Assembly (NCBI GenBank): GCA_019894655.1
Contig: JAGXNZ010000160.1
Span: 1-5,739, forward strand
Source: Promethearchaeota archaeon
Lineage (GTDB): Archaea; Asgardarchaeota; Lokiarchaeia; Sigynarchaeales; SOKP01
Length of the DNA: 5,739 bases
Reading direction: 5' to 3'
Each line of letters begins with the position of its first letter. Within the stretch, counting starts at the first letter, position 1. Below, piece after piece: positions 5,156-5,739 of the stretch. The position numbers and the translations under genes are program-made. The notes beneath the pieces are model-generated. The model was not told where the DNA came from, did no database searches, and saw only the letters and a program-made list of their open reading frames with translations.

Positions 5156-5422
5156 ATGAAGAAGCGAACCAAATGTTCTGTATGTGGAAAAACAATCCCC
5201 GAAGATAAAATGAACAGTATTGATATTATGGGTTCAATGATGGGTGATCTTTTGGGAGGAAATTTAAATTTTATGCCCAATGTAATGCAAGAATTACCTA
5301 TGAAATGCAATAGATGTGGAACTTGGATATGTAATAAATGCGCTGTAAAAACTGCGCAGAGAGCAAATGCAGGTATGATTCAGCATTCTGGTTGTGGTGG
5401 CATGTTTGCAAACCCAAAATAG
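5156..5422 (+). CDS. small zinc-binding protein with four Cys/His pairs (88 residues)
   Basis: Paired metal ligands are clear: C7-x2-C10 (CSVC), C51-x2-C54 (CNRC), C59-x2-C62 (CNKC) and H77-x2-C80 (HSGC). Eight ligands suit two zinc ions, either as successive zinc ribbons or in a cross-brace arrangement as in RING or LIM-like domains. Between the first and second pairs lies a 40-residue Met- and Gly-rich stretch (IDIMGSMMGDLLGG and onwards, 22-48), which is unusual. The third pair is followed by a short basic helix (AVKTAQRANAG, 63-73). The protein is cytoplasmic, with no membrane segment. Zinc modules of this size bind nucleic acid, lipid or protein partners; nothing here decides which. The ATG is the first start after an in-frame stop at 5144-5146, with a weak AGGG just before it. 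A tandem T-run follows the gene. Confidence 0.8.
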   Translation: MKKRTKCSVCGKTIPEDKMNSIDIMGSMMGDLLGGNLNFMPNVMQELPMKCNRCGTWICNKCAVKTAQRANAGMIQHSGCGGMFANPK

Positions 5423-5444
5423 ATTTAATTTGAGATACTAGTTC

Positions 5445-5460
5445 TTTTTTAAAATTTTTT
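5445..5460 (+). terminator. tandem T-run terminator of the zinc-protein gene
   Basis: Two runs of six T residues separated by AAAA lie about 25-40 bases after the stop of the zinc-protein gene, directly before the SIR2-TPR fragment. This fits an archaeal T-rich terminator. Confidence 0.4.
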
Positions 5461-5464
5461 ATTA

Positions 5465-5505
5465 CAATAAAAATGCCAATTACAGAACTTAAGATTTACT
5501 TCTAA
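5465..5505 (+). pseudogene. 5'-end fragment of a SIR2-TPR paralogue
   Basis: Positions 5465-5495 match 1515-1545 at 30 of 31 bases, including eight bases before the ATG and the first seven-plus codons. The copy reads MPITELKIYF then stop, against MPITKLKIND in the intact gene. Allowing a 7-base deletion, similarity extends a few bases further (TTACTT at 5496-5501 and 1553-1558). After that nothing of the SIR2 domain remains. The fragment overlaps the 3' end of the sugar-kinase gene on the opposite strand by 17 bases (5489-5505). It looks like the stub of a second SIR2-TPR gene whose body was lost. Confidence 0.75.
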
Positions 5506-5739
5506 CACCAGTAAAACTAAATTTACATGGCAATATTGTATAACCGTTTTCAATTAAATTTTTTTTGATCTGATTTTCATGACCACATTCTGCTAAAATG
5601 GTAGCTGACCCGCCTCCACCTGCACCGTTACACTTAAATCCAATAGCACCGTTACTTTTAGCAATTTTTTCTGCTTTATTTATAATAGGATTACTCATTA
5701 AGGGGTGGAGAGATTTCTGAGCTTCCCAATTTCTATTTA
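5489..5739 (-). CDS. GHMP-family sugar kinase, C-terminal 82 residues (5' end beyond right edge)
   Basis: The frame is open from the right edge to a stop at 5491-5489, so the N-terminus is missing; the internal ATG at 5698 is not the start, because the conserved pattern continues upstream of it (WEAQKSLHPLMSNP). The key motif is GAIGFKCNGAGGGGSATIL, the GHMP kinase motif 3 glycine-rich loop, followed by a strand-helix-strand end (IKKNLIENGYTILPCKFSFTG) typical of the C-terminal domain. The Trp and 'LHPLMSN' helix before it suit the heptose-7-phosphate kinase (HddA) or galactokinase-like branch more than mevalonate kinase. The enzyme would phosphorylate a sugar or sugar phosphate with ATP in the cytoplasm; the exact substrate cannot be told without the N-terminal half. 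The last four codons and stop coincide with the antisense of the SIR2-TPR fragment, so the end of the protein may have been rewritten. Confidence 0.82.
   Translation of the reverse strand, partial: NRNWEAQKSLHPLMSNPIINKAEKIAKSNGAIGFKCNGAGGGGSATILAECGHENQIKKNLIENGYTILPCKFSFTGVRSKS

Noticed and set aside
5095..5310. 71-codon minus-strand frame opposite the zinc-protein gene
   Set aside because: It covers the zinc protein, whose Cys pairs are clearly coding; the minus frame shows no motif.

Overview
The window is very AT-rich and compact. It looks archaeal, most likely an Asgard (Lokiarchaeota-like) genome or a close relative, though that assignment is inference from style and gene content. Several genes have a TATA-like box about 25-30 bases before the ATG and no Shine-Dalgarno sequence, as expected for leaderless archaeal transcripts. 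Gene ends are followed by runs of T. Gene content fits too: a longin/roadblock-like small protein, a SIR2-TPR fusion, a PsbP-like protein and a small multi-cysteine zinc protein.

Layout from left to right. (1) Positions 1-448, minus strand: the N-terminal 149 residues of a longin-like protein that runs off the left edge. (2) Positions 534-632, plus strand: a decayed internal fragment of the 140-residue gene found further right, followed by a T-run. (3) Positions 698-925, minus strand: a 75-residue single-pass membrane protein, divergent from (4) a 140-residue unrecognised protein at 1021-1443. (5) Positions 1523-3544: a 673-residue protein with an N-terminal SIR2-like NAD-binding domain and at least seven 40-residue TPR repeats. 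This is the main gene of the window and a candidate immune effector. (6) Positions 3738-4226: a PsbP-like protein of 162 residues. (7) Positions 4366-4779, minus strand: an unrecognised 137-residue protein. (8) Positions 4780-5155: an AT-rich intergenic region with a near-perfect palindrome and a strong TATA box. (9) Positions 5156-5422: an 88-residue zinc protein with four Cys/His pairs. (10) Positions 5465-5505: a short duplicate of the 5' end of the SIR2-TPR gene. It overlaps antiparallel with (11) the C-terminal end of a GHMP-family sugar kinase at 5489-5739, which enters from the right edge.

The genes do not form one operon: orientations alternate and most genes carry their own promoter and terminator signals. 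The strongest unexplained structure is that the adjacent genes 1021-1443 and 1523-3544 each have a broken copy elsewhere in the window, on opposite sides. This suggests that both families duplicate and decay locally, as defence-type genes often do. The SIR2-TPR architecture (SIR2-like catalytic motifs plus a homogenised repeat sensor, with no visible NTPase) resembles known SIR2 antiphage effectors such as DSR2 and ThsA, but its role here is inference.
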